A DNA stretch of 64,000 nucleotides, from contig NZ_ATGG01000011.1 of NCBI RefSeq assembly GCF_000413855.1, forward strand, positions 124,001-188,000, in the 5' to 3' direction. A model generated the notes under the pieces. The model ran no database searches. It was not told where the DNA came from and saw nothing but the letters and a program-made list of their open reading frames with translations. The translations under genes and the position numbers were made by a program. Below, piece after piece: positions 63,829 through 64,000 of the stretch (its first letter is position 1; every line of letters starts with the position of its first letter). Source of the DNA: Acinetobacter gyllenbergii CIP 110306 = MTCC 11365 (GTDB taxonomy: Bacteria; Pseudomonadota; Gammaproteobacteria; Pseudomonadales; Moraxellaceae).

Positions 63829-64000
63829 ATGTTTAATATTAAAACCATTTTGCTTTCAACACTTTTATTGGCTACAACTGTACCGGCTTTTGCTGCAGGT
63901 AATTGTTGTAAGGAAAAAGAGGCCGCCAATAAAAAAGAGTGTTGTGAAAAAAAGATGAAATGTTGTGATGACAAAGACAAAACGGCTGCTCAGGAAGATC
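63829..64000 (+). CDS. Cys-rich exported protein, N-terminal part (cut by window end)
   Basis: 57 codons are visible from ATG 63829 (AAGGA at 63817-63821; ATG 63823 is too close). The signal peptide ends near AFA-AG. The mature part has three CC pairs in a Lys/Glu-rich chain: NCCKEKE, ECCEKK and KCCDDKDK. Such spacing suggests a small metal-binding periplasmic protein. The 3' end is beyond the window. Confidence 0.7.
   Translation, partial: MFNIKTILLSTLLLATTVPAFAAGNCCKEKEAANKKECCEKKMKCCDDKDKTAAQED

Overview
The window looks like a chromosomal stretch of an Acinetobacter species (Moraxellaceae). It is AT-rich. It carries an alkR/alkM alkane hydroxylase pair, a complete phenylacetate (paa) cluster, a divergent pobR/pobA pair, and a fused HAD-phosphatase/mannitol-1-phosphate dehydrogenase (mtlD) of the kind described in Acinetobacter. 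I see no rRNA, tRNA, insertion sequence, prophage or CRISPR array. Coding density is high, and intergenic gaps longer than about 300 bases occur only at 33528-33862 and 47319-47631.

0-10.6 kb: the end of fabZ overlaps lpxA (lipid A synthesis). Then come alkR and alkM on opposite strands (n-alkane oxidation), glutathione reductase gor, and a response regulator/histidine kinase pair. A three-gene thiol-redox operon (dsbD, an Lgt-like/TlpA fusion, dsbG) reads away from the two-component genes.

10.6-31 kb: a catabolic island. Two acyl-CoA dehydrogenases (one apparently without a catalytic glutamate) and a DUF1330 protein precede paaZ. paaABCDEFGHJKXY is read divergently from paaZ, and the shared 266-base control region holds repeated TGATWCA-type half sites. 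Phenylacetate is activated by PaaK, epoxidised by PaaABC(D)E, isomerised by PaaG, ring-opened by PaaZ and shortened by PaaF/H/J to acetyl-CoA and succinyl-CoA. PaaX represses and PaaY acts as an accessory thioesterase. A benzaldehyde-type dehydrogenase, then pobR/pobA, feed aromatic aldehydes and 4-hydroxybenzoate toward protocatechuate.

31-47.4 kb: a UbiB-family kinase, a small orphan and ybaK, followed by an iron-regulated NRPS-independent siderophore locus with Fur boxes. It holds two IucA/IucC-type synthetases, an IucD-type N-hydroxylase, an IucB/AlcB-type acyltransferase, a small STAS-like protein, an RhtX/FptX-like permease, two closely related IutA-like TonB receptors and a second MFS transporter. 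The set resembles rhizobactin 1021, acinetoferrin or schizokinen systems. Diamine-forming genes are not in the window.

47.4-55.2 kb: mtlD (salt-induced mannitol synthesis), a 2H phosphoesterase broken by a frameshift, and cobalamin lower-ligand assembly genes cobU-cobT-cobC-cobS, with a lipoprotein histidine acid phosphatase lying between cobC and cobS.

55.2-64 kb: a leftward operon of a His-rich DUF2946-like membrane protein, a TonB receptor and a PepSY membrane protein (probable metal uptake). Then come an AraC regulator convergent with a LysE exporter, DAHP synthase, a TauE/SafE permease, and two small exported Cys-rich proteins, the last cut by the window end.
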